64,000 nucleotides of DNA. Origin: Salibaculum sp031581025 (GTDB lineage: Bacteria; Pseudomonadota; Alphaproteobacteria; Rhodobacterales; Rhodobacteraceae). The notes below the pieces were generated by a model that saw nothing but the letters and a program-made list of their open reading frames with translations, was not told the DNA's origin and searched no databases. The stretch lies in NCBI RefSeq assembly GCF_031581025.1, contig NZ_JAVLCA010000010.1. One strand, given 5' to 3'. Positions 35,620-46,138 of the stretch are shown here, one piece after another (within the stretch, counting starts at the first letter, position 1; the number at the start of each line of letters is the position of its first letter). Both the position numbers and the translations under genes were made by a program.

Positions 35620-37029
35620 TCAGCCCTCGATCTCGTCCACATGGGCGATGCGCGCGCCCGCCTTGTTCGAGGTCACGACACCCAGCGACTTGAGCTTGCG
35701 GTGCAGCGCCGAGCGTTCCATCCCGACGAAATTCGCGGTGCGGCTGATGTTGCCGCCGAACCGGTTGATCTGGGTCAGCAGGTATTCGCGTTCGAACAGC
35801 TCGCGCGCCTCGCGCAGGGGCAGCGTAGCCAGAGACCCGGAAAGGATCACCCGTTCCTCGTCGGCCGGGCCCGCCTCGCCGCCGGCGGGAATCTCGCGGG
35901 GGCCGATGGGGTCCTGGCTGTCGCCCAGGATCAGGATGCGTTCGACCACGTTCTTGAGCTGGCGCACGTTGCCGGGCCAGGGCATGGTCTGCAACAGCGC
36001 GCCCGCCTCCTCGGACAGGGCGCGCAACGGCAGGCCCTGGTCCGCGTGCAGCCGGTCGATGAAATAGCTGGCCAGCCGCGGGATGTCCTCGCGCCGGTCC
36101 TCAAGCGAGGGCACGTGGATCGGCACCACGTTGAGCCGGTGGTAAAGTTCGTGCCGGAAGCGGCCCGCCTCGATCTCGGCGCTCAGGTCGCGCCCGGTCG
36201 AGGAAATGACCCGCAGGTCGACCTGCACCTTGTCCACCCCGCCCACGCGCTGAAACGTCTGGTCCACCAGCACCCGCAGGATCTTGGATTGCGTTCCCTC
36301 GGGCAGATCGGCGATCTCGTCGAAATAGATCACGCCGCCGTCAGCCTCTTCCAGCAGGCCCGGCTCCACACCGCGGCCCTCGGTTTCGCGGCCGAAAAGC
36401 ATCTCTTCCATCTGCTCGGGCGCCACCGAGGCGCAGTTGACGCTGACGAAGGGCGCCCCGGCGCGGTCGGACTGGGCATGGATGTAGCGCGCCGCGGTCT
36501 CCTTGCCGCTGCCGGGCTGGCCGGTCAGCATGACCCGGCCATTGGACCGCGTCACCTTGTCGAGCTGGCCGCGCAGCGCGCGGAAGGCGGCGCACTCGCC
36601 CACCATCTCGACCTCGCCGGCCTCGCCGCGTTTGAGCTCCTGGTTCTCGCGGCGCAACCGGCTGGTCTCCATGGCGCGCCGGATCACCACCATGAGCTGG
36701 TCGATGTTGAAGGGCTTCTCGATGAAGTCATAGGCGCCCTGCTTGATCGCGGCGACCGCGATTTCGATGTTGCCGTGCCCTGAGATGATGACGACGGGCA
36801 CCTCCGGGTGCTCGCGCTTGACATGCGACAGGATGTCAATACCGTCCATGGCGCTGTCCTTGAGCCAGATGTCCAGAACGACCAGCGCGGGCAGGCCCTT
36901 GCCGATCTCGGCCATGCACTCTTCCGACCCGCCGGCCAGGCGGGTGGTAAACCCCTCGTCCCGCAGGATATCCGAGATCAGTTCCCGGATGTCCCGTTCG
37001 TCGTCCACGATCAGAATATCGCTCATCAT
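35620..37029 (-). CDS. ntrX: Response regulator NtrX
   Basis: A 469-residue protein with a receiver domain (1-120; phosphorylation Asp53 in VVLDIWLKD), an AAA+ domain (Walker A TGQPGSGKE at 169-177, Walker B VIYFDE at 233-238) and a C-terminal Fis-type helix-turn-helix (ISRTANFVGMERSALHRKLKSLG). The loop that contacts sigma-54 (GAFTGA) is missing; the region reads MLFGRETEGRG and then VEPGLLEEADGG. Together with NtrY it forms a two-component system for nitrogen, redox or cell-envelope control in alphaproteobacteria. Two consecutive ATG codons open the gene, 4 bp after the ntrY stop. Confidence 0.94.
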   Translation of the reverse strand: MMSDILIVDDERDIRELISDILRDEGFTTRLAGGSEECMAEIGKGLPALVVLDIWLKDSAMDGIDILSHVKREHPEVPVVIISGHGNIEIAVAAIKQGAYDFIEKPFNIDQLMVVIRRAMETSRLRRENQELKRGEAGEVEMVGECAAFRALRGQLDKVTRSNGRVMLTGQPGSGKETAARYIHAQSDRAGAPFVSVNCASVAPEQMEEMLFGRETEGRGVEPGLLEEADGGVIYFDEIADLPEGTQSKILRVLVDQTFQRVGGVDKVQVDLRVISSTGRDLSAEIEAGRFRHELYHRLNVVPIHVPSLEDRREDIPRLASYFIDRLHADQGLPLRALSEEAGALLQTMPWPGNVRQLKNVVERILILGDSQDPIGPREIPAGGEAGPADEERVILSGSLATLPLREARELFEREYLLTQINRFGGNISRTANFVGMERSALHRKLKSLGVVTSNKAGARIAHVDEIEG

Positions 37030-37033
37030 CCCC

Positions 37034-39316
37034 TCACGCTGTTTTCGAGGCCGTTGTTTCGGCCCCTGTCTCGGTTCCGGTCAGTATCGGCAGGTCTATG
37101 GTGGCCATGGCCCCACGGTGCGCGGCGCCGTCGAAGACGGGTGCATCGGTCAGGGTCAGGCTGCCGCCATGTTCCTCGATGATCTTGCGCACGATGGGCA
37201 GGCCCAGCCCCGTGCCCTTCTCGCGCGTGGTCACATAGGGTTCGAAAAGTTTGGCGCGGTTCTCGGGCAGGCCGATGCCGTTGTCGGCGATGGTGATCCG
37301 GGCGCTGGTCTCGCCGACCTCAAGCGCCACGCGAATCTCCGGCACGAAACCGTCCGGAGCACCCTTTTCCATCAGGCTTTCAATGGCTTCGCCGCCGTTC
37401 TTCATCAGGTTGGTGAGGGCCTGGGACAACATGGTGCTGTCCAGGCTGGCCAGCACGGGCGGCGCGGGCAGATCGACGGCAAAGCGCACCTCGGGCTGGC
37501 CCGCCTCCTGCAACGCGGCGGCGTCGCGCACCAGGCCGACAACGTCATGGGCGGCGCGGTCGGGTTCGGGCATCCGGGCAAAGCGCGAGAATTCGTCGAC
37601 GATGCGGCGCAGGTCGTTGGTCTGGCGCACGATGACCTCGGTCATCTGTTCCAGCGCCTCGACGGAGTCGGGCGGCACCTCGCGGCGGAACTTGCGCTTG
37701 ATGCGTTCCGCCGACAGCTGGATCGGCGTCAGCGGGTTCTTGATCTCGTGGGCGATGCGGCGCGCCACATCGCCCCAGGCGGCCATGCGCTGGGCGCTGA
37801 CCAGGTCGGTGACATCCTCGAAGGCGATCACATAGCCCTCAAGGGCGCCGCCCTCGCCCCGGCGTGGCGACATGCGCACCAGCAGCGTTTCCTGTTCGCC
37901 CCCGCGCACCAGTTCCACCTGCCCCTGCACGATGCGGCGGCCCTTCTCCGTCAACTGTGAGAACAGCGGCTCGAATTCCGGCACGGCGACCGTCAGCGGG
38001 GTGCGTTCGGCGCCCTTGCCCACCTCCAGCAGCCGCGTGGCCGAGCGGTTGACGAAGGTCACGCAGCCCTCCTGGTCCAGCCCGACAACGCCCGAGGGTA
38101 CGGAACTGAGCACGCTGTCGAACAGGCGGCGGCGGTCTTCGATCTGGCGCGTGTTGTGCAGCAGCTCTTCGCGCTGGCCGGCCAGTTGCTCTGTCATCTG
38201 GTTGAAATAGCGCCCCAGCTGCGCGATTTCGTCGTCGCCGGGGTCCTCGCGCACCCGCACCGACAGGTCGCCGGCGCCGACACGCTGAGAGGCGCCGACC
38301 AGCCGGCCCACGGGCCGCGACAGGCGTTCGGCGAACCACAGACCCACCCAGATCGCCGCCAGGATCAGGATCACCGCGAAGCCGAGGTAGATCAGCCCGA
38401 ATTCGAACAGCACCCGGCCGCGCTCGTTTTCCAGCTGGCCGTAAAGCTCGACCGTTTCCTGGGTCTCGTCCAGCAGCGACAGGATCTCACCGTCCACCTC
38501 CCGGGTGACGTAAAGGTAATTGTCGGTGAAGTTGTCCAGCGGGATCAGGGCGCGGAACTCGTTGTTTGCCCAGTCCTCGATGATGGCGATGCCCTCGTCG
38601 CGCGCCTCGGCCAGATGCGCCTCGGTCGGCTTCTCGAAATAGAACTCGTAGGAGCGTTCACCGCGCACCTCGATCTCGCCCGTCCCGTCCAGCACGAAGA
38701 CCTCGGACAGGCCCCGATCAATCTGCGGGGCCACGCGCGACAGGGCCTGGCGGATCTCGCCGCGCTCCATGAAGAAGGTCTGCATCCGCTGGGTCTCAAG
38801 AAAGGCGGCCAGGACGCGGCCGTCGCGGGCGACCTCCTGGCGGTGCTCTTCCTCATAGGCCTGAGCGGCTTCCAGCGAATTGCCGACCACGTCGCGCACC
38901 CGTTCGGAAAACCACCCCTCGAGGCCGATATTGATGGTCAGAACGGAAAAGACCGCAACGGCCACCGTGGGAATAAGCGCCAACAGCCCGAAAACCCCGG
39001 TCAGCCGCAGGTGCAGCCGCGAGCCGGCCGATCGCCGGCGGCGCGCGGCGATCATGGTGCTGATCCGGGCCAGCACCAGTGCGGTGACGCCAAGGATATA
39101 GACCAGGTCCACCAGCAGGATCAGGCGCAACACCTCGGTGCGTCCGGTCTGGTCCAGCGGGCGCAGCGCCGTGATGGTCAGCAGCACAAGCAGCGGGGCC
39201 AGCAGCACCAGCACCAGCGTCATGACATTCTGGACCCGGCGCTTGCGCCGCCAGCGGCTAAACGTTGAAAGGTTGATGCCCAGAGGAGCGCGCCGCACGC
39301 CAGGTGCCTCGTTCAT
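37034..39316 (-). CDS. ntrY: Sensor histidine kinase NtrY
   Basis: A 760-residue membrane kinase. Three hydrophobic segments lie near the N-terminus, then a periplasmic domain (about 130-310), another membrane helix (VLFEFGLIYLGFAVILILAA), a HAMP domain, a PAS domain (SVPSGVVGLDQEGCVTFVN), the H box (DVARRIAHEIKNPLTPIQLSA) and the ATPase domain (NLMKNGGEAI, GTGLGLPIVRKI). I chose the ATG at 39316 because it gives the usual NtrY N-terminus; the frame is open upstream. It phosphorylates NtrX, encoded directly downstream. Confidence 0.94.
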   Translation of the reverse strand: MNEAPGVRRAPLGINLSTFSRWRRKRRVQNVMTLVLVLLAPLLVLLTITALRPLDQTGRTEVLRLILLVDLVYILGVTALVLARISTMIAARRRRSAGSRLHLRLTGVFGLLALIPTVAVAVFSVLTINIGLEGWFSERVRDVVGNSLEAAQAYEEEHRQEVARDGRVLAAFLETQRMQTFFMERGEIRQALSRVAPQIDRGLSEVFVLDGTGEIEVRGERSYEFYFEKPTEAHLAEARDEGIAIIEDWANNEFRALIPLDNFTDNYLYVTREVDGEILSLLDETQETVELYGQLENERGRVLFEFGLIYLGFAVILILAAIWVGLWFAERLSRPVGRLVGASQRVGAGDLSVRVREDPGDDEIAQLGRYFNQMTEQLAGQREELLHNTRQIEDRRRLFDSVLSSVPSGVVGLDQEGCVTFVNRSATRLLEVGKGAERTPLTVAVPEFEPLFSQLTEKGRRIVQGQVELVRGGEQETLLVRMSPRRGEGGALEGYVIAFEDVTDLVSAQRMAAWGDVARRIAHEIKNPLTPIQLSAERIKRKFRREVPPDSVEALEQMTEVIVRQTNDLRRIVDEFSRFARMPEPDRAAHDVVGLVRDAAALQEAGQPEVRFAVDLPAPPVLASLDSTMLSQALTNLMKNGGEAIESLMEKGAPDGFVPEIRVALEVGETSARITIADNGIGLPENRAKLFEPYVTTREKGTGLGLPIVRKIIEEHGGSLTLTDAPVFDGAAHRGAMATIDLPILTGTETGAETTASKTA

Positions 39317-39403
39317 TGCCGGACCGAGTCGGTCCCTACCGCCTGTTGCTCCGTGGCTCGGCCCGCGCGATTGCGGCAAAGCGGCCACGGTTCTGTTGCG
39401 GTT

Positions 39404-40768
39404 TTACATCAATTTGCGGCGGCGTGTCACGTGGATATCAAGGTCGGTGATCTTTTTTCGCAGCGTATTTCGGTTGATGCCAAGCAGGTCGGCGCAGCGG
39501 GCCTGGTTGCCGGCGGTGGCATCCAGCGCGATCTCGATCAGCGGCGCCTCGACCTCGCGCAGGATGCGTTGATAGAGGCCCGGCGGTGGCAACTCTCCGC
39601 CGTGCAGGTCGAAGTAGCGGCGCAGGTGCTTGGCCACCGAGGCCGAGAGCTTGTCACTGTCGCCGCCTTTGAGCGGCTCCATCGCGGGCTGGTTGCCCAG
39701 AACGATCTCGACCTCGCCGCGGTGGATCTCGTCCTCGGGCGCGGTGGCCACGAGCCGCATCACGACATTTTCCAGCTGGCGGACGTTGCCGGGCCAGCTG
39801 TAGGCGCGGCACAGGTCCAGCGCCGCATCGGCCAGTTGCCGCGGCGGCGACCCGTCGCGCTCGGCCCGGGCGAGGAAATGTTCCACCAGCAGCGGGATGT
39901 CATCGACCCGGTCGCGCAGGGCGGGCACGGTCATGGTGACGCCGGCCAGCCGGTAATAGAGATCCTCGCGAAAATTGCCGTCCTCCATCTGGTCCAGCAG
40001 CCCGCCGCGGGTGGTCGCCATGATCTGTGGCGCGCCATCGCCCAGGGCATCCAGCATCCGCACCACGCGGGCCTGGGTCCCGATGGGCAGGTCGCCGACC
40101 TCGTCGAAGACCAGCGTGCCGCCCCTGGCCCGGGAGAGCAGCGCCGAGGGGCCGTCCATGCCTTCCAGATCATTTGCCGAGGCCACCACGAAGGGCAGCG
40201 TGCGCCGGTCGGAAAAGTCGTGGATGGTGCGCGCGATCAGGCTCTTGCCGGTGCCGCTTTCGCCGGTGATCAGCACCAACAGCGGCGTGTTCATGACCCG
40301 CGCCACCAAGCGGTAGATCGACTGCATCGCAGGCGTGCGCCCGATCAGCGGCAGGTCGGTGTCGGCCCCCTCGGCCGGCGCGTCACGCCGGATCGGCGCG
40401 CGGCGCTTGACCTCGAGCGCGCGGGCGGCGCGCTTCATCAGGTCGGGCAGATCGAAGGGTTTGGGCAGATAGTCGTAGGCCTCGGCCTCGGCGGCCTGGA
40501 TCGCCGTCATGATGGTGTTCTGCGCCGAAATCACGATGACCGGCAGCCCCGGGCGCGCCTCGCCGATCTTCGGCAGCTGCTCCAGGCCGTTGCCGTCGGG
40601 CATGACGACGTCCGAGATCACCAGGTCGCCCTTGCCCTCGTCCACCCAGCGCATCAGCGTCACGATCGACGAGGTCGCATGCACCTTGCAGCCCGCCCGG
40701 GTCAGGGCCTGGGTCAGAACGGTGCGGATCGTGCGGTCGTCATCGGCGACGAGTACGGTTCCGTCCAT
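39404..40768 (-). CDS. ntrC: Nitrogen regulator NtrC, Rhodobacter-type
   Basis: A 454-residue response regulator. The receiver has Asp53 (DLVISDVVMPDGNG), the AAA+ domain has Walker A GESGTGKS at 169-176 and Walker B TLVFDE at 218-223, and the C-terminal Fis-type helix-turn-helix is in NQARCADLLGINRNTLRKK. Between Walker A and B the sequence runs ANDLEGMDGPSALLSRARGG, without the GAFTGA loop that binds sigma-54. The known Rhodobacter capsulatus NtrC has the same gap and activates sigma-70 RNA polymerase, so the same is expected here. It is 15 bp downstream of ntrB. Confidence 0.95.
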   Translation of the reverse strand: MDGTVLVADDDRTIRTVLTQALTRAGCKVHATSSIVTLMRWVDEGKGDLVISDVVMPDGNGLEQLPKIGEARPGLPVIVISAQNTIMTAIQAAEAEAYDYLPKPFDLPDLMKRAARALEVKRRAPIRRDAPAEGADTDLPLIGRTPAMQSIYRLVARVMNTPLLVLITGESGTGKSLIARTIHDFSDRRTLPFVVASANDLEGMDGPSALLSRARGGTLVFDEVGDLPIGTQARVVRMLDALGDGAPQIMATTRGGLLDQMEDGNFREDLYYRLAGVTMTVPALRDRVDDIPLLVEHFLARAERDGSPPRQLADAALDLCRAYSWPGNVRQLENVVMRLVATAPEDEIHRGEVEIVLGNQPAMEPLKGGDSDKLSASVAKHLRRYFDLHGGELPPPGLYQRILREVEAPLIEIALDATAGNQARCADLLGINRNTLRKKITDLDIHVTRRRKLM

Positions 40769-40783
40769 TAGTCTTTGTCCTTT

Positions 40784-41850
40784 TCACTCGCGGCGGTCTC
40801 GGGGGGGCACGGTGGGCAGGGCCACGCGAAAGACGGTGCGGCCCGGCACGCTGTCCACGGAAATCAAGCCGCCCATGTCGGCGATCAGCTTGCTGACCAG
40901 GGCCAGGCCCAGCCCGGTGCCGTTCTCGCGGCCCGAGACGAAGGGCTCGAAGACCTCGCCGACGATCTCGGGCGGCAGGCCCGGGCCATCGTCGATGATC
41001 TCGACCTGCAGCGGCAGCCGCCCCTGGCTGCCGTCGCGGTGGCGCAGACGCAACGCGGGGTCGTAGAAGGTGCGCAGGGTGATCGAGCCGCCCGGCCCGC
41101 CAGCCTGCGCGGCGTTCTTGAGAAGATTCAGAAAGACCTGCTGCAACTGGTCGGGGTCGGCGTGGGTGTTCGGCAGCGAGGGATCGTAATCCTCTATCAT
41201 CAGCATATGCGCGCCAAAGCCCACCGAGGCCGATTGGCGCGCGCGGTCCAGCACGTCATGGATATTGACGGGCCGCAGTTTTGGCGCCTGGATGTTGCCG
41301 AACTGTTCGACCTGGTCGAGCAGCTTGACGATGCGCCGGGTCTCTTCGACGATCAGATGGGTCAGCTCCAGGTCCTCGCCCGCCAAGCCCATGGACAACA
41401 GCTGCGCCGATCCGGCGATGCCCGCCAACGGGTTCTTGATTTCATGGGCCAGCATCTCGGCCATGCCGATGGCCGAGCGCGCGGCGCGGTAGCTCTGGGC
41501 GTTCTGCGCGATGCGGGTGGAAATCTCGCGCGGCGAGATCAGCATGAGCATCTGGTCGTCGGCCCCCGACAACGGGGCAAACTGCACATTGCACTGCAAC
41601 GGCGGGCGCTCGCCGCTGCCCACGTCCACATCATTGACGAAAAGCGGCGTGCGGTTGTCGCGCGCCCGGGCAAAGGCCTCTTCCAGGGGCGCGTCGATCA
41701 TGACCTTGTCCCAGACCTGCGCACCGGACAGGGCCCTGGTCGAGAGGTTCAGGAAATTCTCGGCCGCCAGGTTGCTGTCGGCGATGGTCTCGTCAGGCTG
41801 CAGCAGCAACGCGGGCACCGGCAGCGAATTCCACAGCTCTGCATCCATGA

Positions 41851-41854
<4 letters not shown>
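40784..41854 (-). CDS. ntrB: Nitrogen sensor kinase NtrB
   Basis: A 356-residue cytoplasmic kinase and phosphatase of NtrC. It has an N-terminal PAS domain (LPVPALLLQPDETIADSNLAAE), an H box with His137 (AEMLAHEIKNPLAGIAGSAQLL), the N box (FLNLLKNAAQA) and the G boxes (DDGPGLPPEI, ENGTGLGLALVSKL). No membrane segment is present. Activity is normally set by the PII protein GlnB. The ATG overlaps the dusB stop by 4 bp, the classic nifR3-ntrB-ntrC arrangement. Confidence 0.95.
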
Positions 41855-42816
<962 letters not shown>

Positions 42817-42989
42817 GCTTTGCAGATAGCAGAGCCCCCCGGGGCCGACAATTGAATCGCGGTCAAAAAATGTGCGGCGGCCGTCATGTGATTAAAACTT
42901 ATGCATCCAGTCCGGCACGTCCGGGCGAAAGCCCCCTTTTCGGCCCCCGCCCCAGCGGCTAAGCAGCCCCAGAGCAACCGCGAGGGCCC

Positions 42990-44120
42990 ATGCAGACCAG
43001 TGCCATCATCGTTGCCGCCGGACGCGGGCTGCGGGCGGGCGGCGAGACACCCAAGCAATGGCGCCGTCTCGCGGGCCGGACGGTGCTTGAGCATACGCTG
43101 GCCATCTTCGAGGCCCATCCGCGCGTCGGACAGATCGTCCTGGTGGTCGCCGGCGAGGATCTGCAGCGCGTCGAGGCCCTGCGCCTGTCAGCGCGCGCGG
43201 TGATCGCCATCGGCGGGGCGACCCGGTCTCTTTCGGTGCTGGCGGGGCTGGGCCATGCCCGGGGGGCGGCGGTGCTGATCCACGACGCCGCCCGTTGCTG
43301 CACACCGCCTGAGGTCATTGACCGGGTGCTCGACGCCCTGACCGAGACCCCCGGCGCCGCGCCCGCCCTGCCCGTCACCGATGCGCTCTGGACCGGCACC
43401 GGGGGCCTGGTCAGCGGTGTCACCGACCGCGACGGCCTGTTTCGCGCGCAGACGCCGCAGGGCTTTCACCTCGAGGCGATCCGCGCGGCCCATGCGGGCG
43501 CGGACGGCACGGCCACAGATGACGTCGCCGTCGCCCGCGCCGCCGGGCTTGACGTGGCAATCGTCGCGGGCGACGAGCGCAACATCAAGATCACGCAGCC
43601 CGGCGATTTCGCCCGGGCGGCCGAGCACCTGGGGGGCGCCATGGACATCCGCACCGGCAACGGCTTCGACGTGCACCGCTTCGGGCCGGGCGATCACGTC
43701 ATGCTCTGCGGGGTGCAAGTGCCCTTCGACCGGGGCCTTCAGGGCCATTCAGATGCGGATGTGGGGATGCACACGGTGACCGACGCCATCTATGGCGCGC
43801 TGGCCGAGGGCGACATTGGCACGCATTTCCCGCCCAGCGATCCCCGCTGGAAGGGTGCGGCGAGCGAGACCTTCCTGACACAGGCCTGCGCGCTGGCCCG
43901 GCGGCGCGGCTACGAGATCACCCATGTGGATTGCACCCTGATCTGCGAGGCGCCCAAGGTCGGCCCCCACGCAGGCGCGATGCGCACCGAAATGGCCCAG
44001 ATCATGGGGCTGGAGGAGACCCGCGTGAGCATCAAGGCAACCACATCGGAACGGCTTGGGTTCACCGGGCGCGGCGAGGGCATCGCCGCCATGGCGACGG
44101 CCACGCTGGTGATGCCATGA
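42990..44120 (+). CDS. ispDF: Bifunctional IspD/IspF of the MEP isoprenoid pathway
   Basis: A 376-residue fusion. Residues 1 to about 215 are 2-C-methyl-D-erythritol 4-phosphate cytidylyltransferase (IIVAAGRGLRAGGETPKQWRRL, the CTP loop; then VLIHDAARCC). Residues about 218-376 are 2-C-methyl-D-erythritol 2,4-cyclodiphosphate synthase (GNGFDVHRFGPGD with metal-binding Asp and His; GHSDADVGMHTVTDAIYGAL; NCTL-type strand VDCTLICEAPKVGPH). The fusion is typical of alphaproteobacteria. The pgpA start overlaps the stop by 4 bp. Confidence 0.95.
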   Translation: MQTSAIIVAAGRGLRAGGETPKQWRRLAGRTVLEHTLAIFEAHPRVGQIVLVVAGEDLQRVEALRLSARAVIAIGGATRSLSVLAGLGHARGAAVLIHDAARCCTPPEVIDRVLDALTETPGAAPALPVTDALWTGTGGLVSGVTDRDGLFRAQTPQGFHLEAIRAAHAGADGTATDDVAVARAAGLDVAIVAGDERNIKITQPGDFARAAEHLGGAMDIRTGNGFDVHRFGPGDHVMLCGVQVPFDRGLQGHSDADVGMHTVTDAIYGALAEGDIGTHFPPSDPRWKGAASETFLTQACALARRRGYEITHVDCTLICEAPKVGPHAGAMRTEMAQIMGLEETRVSIKATTSERLGFTGRGEGIAAMATATLVMP

Positions 44121-44617
44121 CCCGCACGGCACATCTGATCGCGACGGTCCTTTACGTGGGTCATCTGCGCCCCGCGCCGGGCACCTGGGGGTCGCTGGCC
44201 GCGCTGCCGCTGGCCTGGGGGCTCTGGCAGCTGGGGGGCATGTGGCTGTTTGTGCTGATGATTCCGGCGGCCTTTGCCGCCGGGCTCTGGGCCACGCGGG
44301 TCTACACGGCGCGGGGCCCGGATCACGACCCCTCGGAAGTGGTCATCGACGAGGTCGTCGGCCAGTGGATCGCCCTGGCCCCGGTCATGGTGGGCGCGCA
44401 GGCCGCCGGGCAACCGGTCCTGGCGCTTTACCCCGGCTGGATCGCGGCCTTCCTGCTGTTCCGGCTGTTCGACATCTGGAAGCCGATCATGGCGGGCCGG
44501 GCCGACCGGCGCGGCGACGCCATGGGCGTGATGCTGGACGATGTCTGGGCCGGCCTCTTCGCTGCAGTCATCACCCTCGGGCTGGCGGGGCTGTCGCACG
44601 TGGTGATCGCCCCATGA
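44117..44617 (+). CDS. pgpA: Phosphatidylglycerophosphatase A
   Basis: A 166-residue membrane enzyme that removes the phosphate from phosphatidylglycerol phosphate. Typical PgpA motifs are the GTWGSLAALP segment near residue 23, VVIDEVVGQWIAL and FRLFDIWKP, with three to four hydrophobic helices. It overlaps ispDF upstream and cinA downstream, each by 4 bp. Confidence 0.92.
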   Translation: MTRTAHLIATVLYVGHLRPAPGTWGSLAALPLAWGLWQLGGMWLFVLMIPAAFAAGLWATRVYTARGPDHDPSEVVIDEVVGQWIALAPVMVGAQAAGQPVLALYPGWIAAFLLFRLFDIWKPIMAGRADRRGDAMGVMLDDVWAGLFAAVITLGLAGLSHVVIAP

Positions 44618-45081
44618 GGGCCGCCGCCCTGATCGAGACCGCCCGCGCCAATGGCCACACGATCGCCTGCGCCGAAAGCTGCACCGGCGGTCTGCTGGGG
44701 GCCGAGATCACGGCGGTACCGGGGTCGTCGGATGTCTTCGACCGGGGCTTTGTCACCTATTCCAACGCGGCTAAGGCCGAGATGCTGGGCGTCGATCCGG
44801 CGACCATCGCCGCCCACGGCGCTGTCTCCGAGGAAGTTGCGGCGCAGATGGCCCAGGGCGCGCTGGACCGCGCAACCGCGACACTGGCGGTGTCGATCAC
44901 CGGGGTCGCGGGCCCCGGCGGGTCCGATCACAAGCCCGAGGGGCGGGTCTGTTTCGGGCTGGCCGGCCCCGCAGGCACCCGGACGGAAACCCTGGACTTC
45001 GGAGCCATCGGGCGGGCGCAGGTGCGCGCGGCCTCGGTGGACCATGCGCTGGCGCTGCTGATGCGTGCCGCTCAGCCGTAA
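44614..45081 (+). CDS. CinA family protein (C-terminal amidase domain only)
   Basis: A 155-residue protein matching only the C-terminal domain of CinA/PncC: CAESCTGGLLGAEITAVPGSS near the N-terminus, FVTYSNAAKAEMLGV, and ITGVAGPGGSDHKPEGRVCFGLA. This domain is a nicotinamide mononucleotide deamidase in several bacteria. The MoaB-like half of full CinA is absent, which is common. It is translationally coupled to pgpA, and its last 10 bp overlap the convergent RatA-like gene. Confidence 0.9.
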   Translation: MRAAALIETARANGHTIACAESCTGGLLGAEITAVPGSSDVFDRGFVTYSNAAKAEMLGVDPATIAAHGAVSEEVAAQMAQGALDRATATLAVSITGVAGPGGSDHKPEGRVCFGLAGPAGTRTETLDFGAIGRAQVRAASVDHALALLMRAAQP

Positions 45082-45515
45082 AGCGCCTTGGCCCGGGCCT
45101 CGAAGGCGCGCACGATGCGCTGCATCGCCTCGTTGAAGAACATCCCCGCCGCGCCCTGCAACATCCTGTTTCGGAATTCGAAATCCACGCGAAAGGCCAC
45201 CTCGCAGCCGCCCTCGGCCTCGCGGAATTCCCAGGTGCTCTCGAGATAGCGGAAGGGGCCGTCGATGTATTCGGTGTCGATCTGGCGCGCCCTGGGCCAG
45301 AGCGTCACGCGGCTGCCAAAGCGTTCGCGGAACACCTTGAACGAGACCACGAGGTCGGCCAGCATCACCTTGTGATCGCCGTGATCGTCCACCCGGCGCA
45401 CCCGGGCGGCGGCCGTCCAGGGCAGGAACTCGGGATAGCGTTCCACGTCGGCGACGAGGTCATACATCTGTTGCGCACTGTAAGGCAGGTGCCGGGTCTC
45501 GGAATGGGCGGGCAT
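45072..45515 (-). CDS. COQ10/RatA-like START-domain protein
   Basis: A 147-residue protein of the polyketide cyclase / START superfamily. It has SAQQMYDLVADVERYPEFLPW near the N-terminus and WEFREAEGGCEVAFRVDFEFRNRML followed by FNEAMQRIVRAFEARAKALYG, the pattern of bacterial COQ10/RatA. In alphaproteobacteria it is mostly thought to bind ubiquinone or its precursors; the RatA toxin annotation comes from E. coli. It stands alone, converging on cinA and divergent from hpt. Confidence 0.87.
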   Translation of the reverse strand: MPAHSETRHLPYSAQQMYDLVADVERYPEFLPWTAAARVRRVDDHGDHKVMLADLVVSFKVFRERFGSRVTLWPRARQIDTEYIDGPFRYLESTWEFREAEGGCEVAFRVDFEFRNRMLQGAAGMFFNEAMQRIVRAFEARAKALYG

Positions 45516-45601
45516 CCGTGGTCCTTTGTCTGCGTGACTCTTGCGCGTGATGTCGTAGAGTGCGCGGCGGAAATCAAGCACAACGAAGGACAGCGGGCCA
45601 G

Positions 45602-46138
45602 ATGACGCAACAGGACTATGCCATCGACGAGATGATCTCGGCAAAGACCATCGCCGCCCGGATCGAGGGCCTGGCGCGCGAGATCCGCGCGGAATTCGAC
45701 GGCAGCGAGCGGCTGGTCGTGGTTGGGCTACTGCGGGGCTCTTTCGTCTTCATCGCCGATCTCGTGCGCGAGCTGGACATGAACGTCGAGGTCGACTTCC
45801 TCGAAGCCTCCTCTTACGGCAATTCCATGCAGAGCAGCCGCGAGGTGCGAATCCTCAAGGACCTGCGCGGCGGGATCGAAGGATGCGATGTGCTGGTGGT
45901 CGAGGATATCGTGGACACCGGCTATACCATGAAGCACGTGCTGGGTCTGCTGGGCGCGCGCGGGCCGCGCAAGCTGCGCTCCATCGCGCTGCTGGACAAG
46001 CCGACCCGGCGCGAGGTCGAGGTCAAGGCCGACTGGACCGGCTTCGAGATCCCGGACGAGTTCGTGGTGGGGTATGGCATCGACTACGCGCAGCGCAACC
46101 GCAACCTGCCCTATATCGGCAAGGTGCGGATGCTGTAG
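45602..46138 (+). CDS. hpt: Hypoxanthine phosphoribosyltransferase
   Basis: A 178-residue purine salvage enzyme that makes IMP or GMP from hypoxanthine or guanine and PRPP. The PRPP loop is VLVVEDIVDTGYTMKHVL near 100-117, the flexible loop region is FLEASSYGNSMQSS, and the purine-binding end is DEFVVGYGIDYAQRNRNLPYIG. The ATG at 45602 places the N-terminus at the family position. Confidence 0.93.
   Translation: MTQQDYAIDEMISAKTIAARIEGLAREIRAEFDGSERLVVVGLLRGSFVFIADLVRELDMNVEVDFLEASSYGNSMQSSREVRILKDLRGGIEGCDVLVVEDIVDTGYTMKHVLGLLGARGPRKLRSIALLDKPTRREVEVKADWTGFEIPDEFVVGYGIDYAQRNRNLPYIGKVRML

Noticed and set aside
45072..45515. RatA as toxin of a toxin-antitoxin pair
   Set aside because: No antitoxin (RatB-type) gene is adjacent, and the sequence fits the COQ10-like START family seen throughout alphaproteobacteria.
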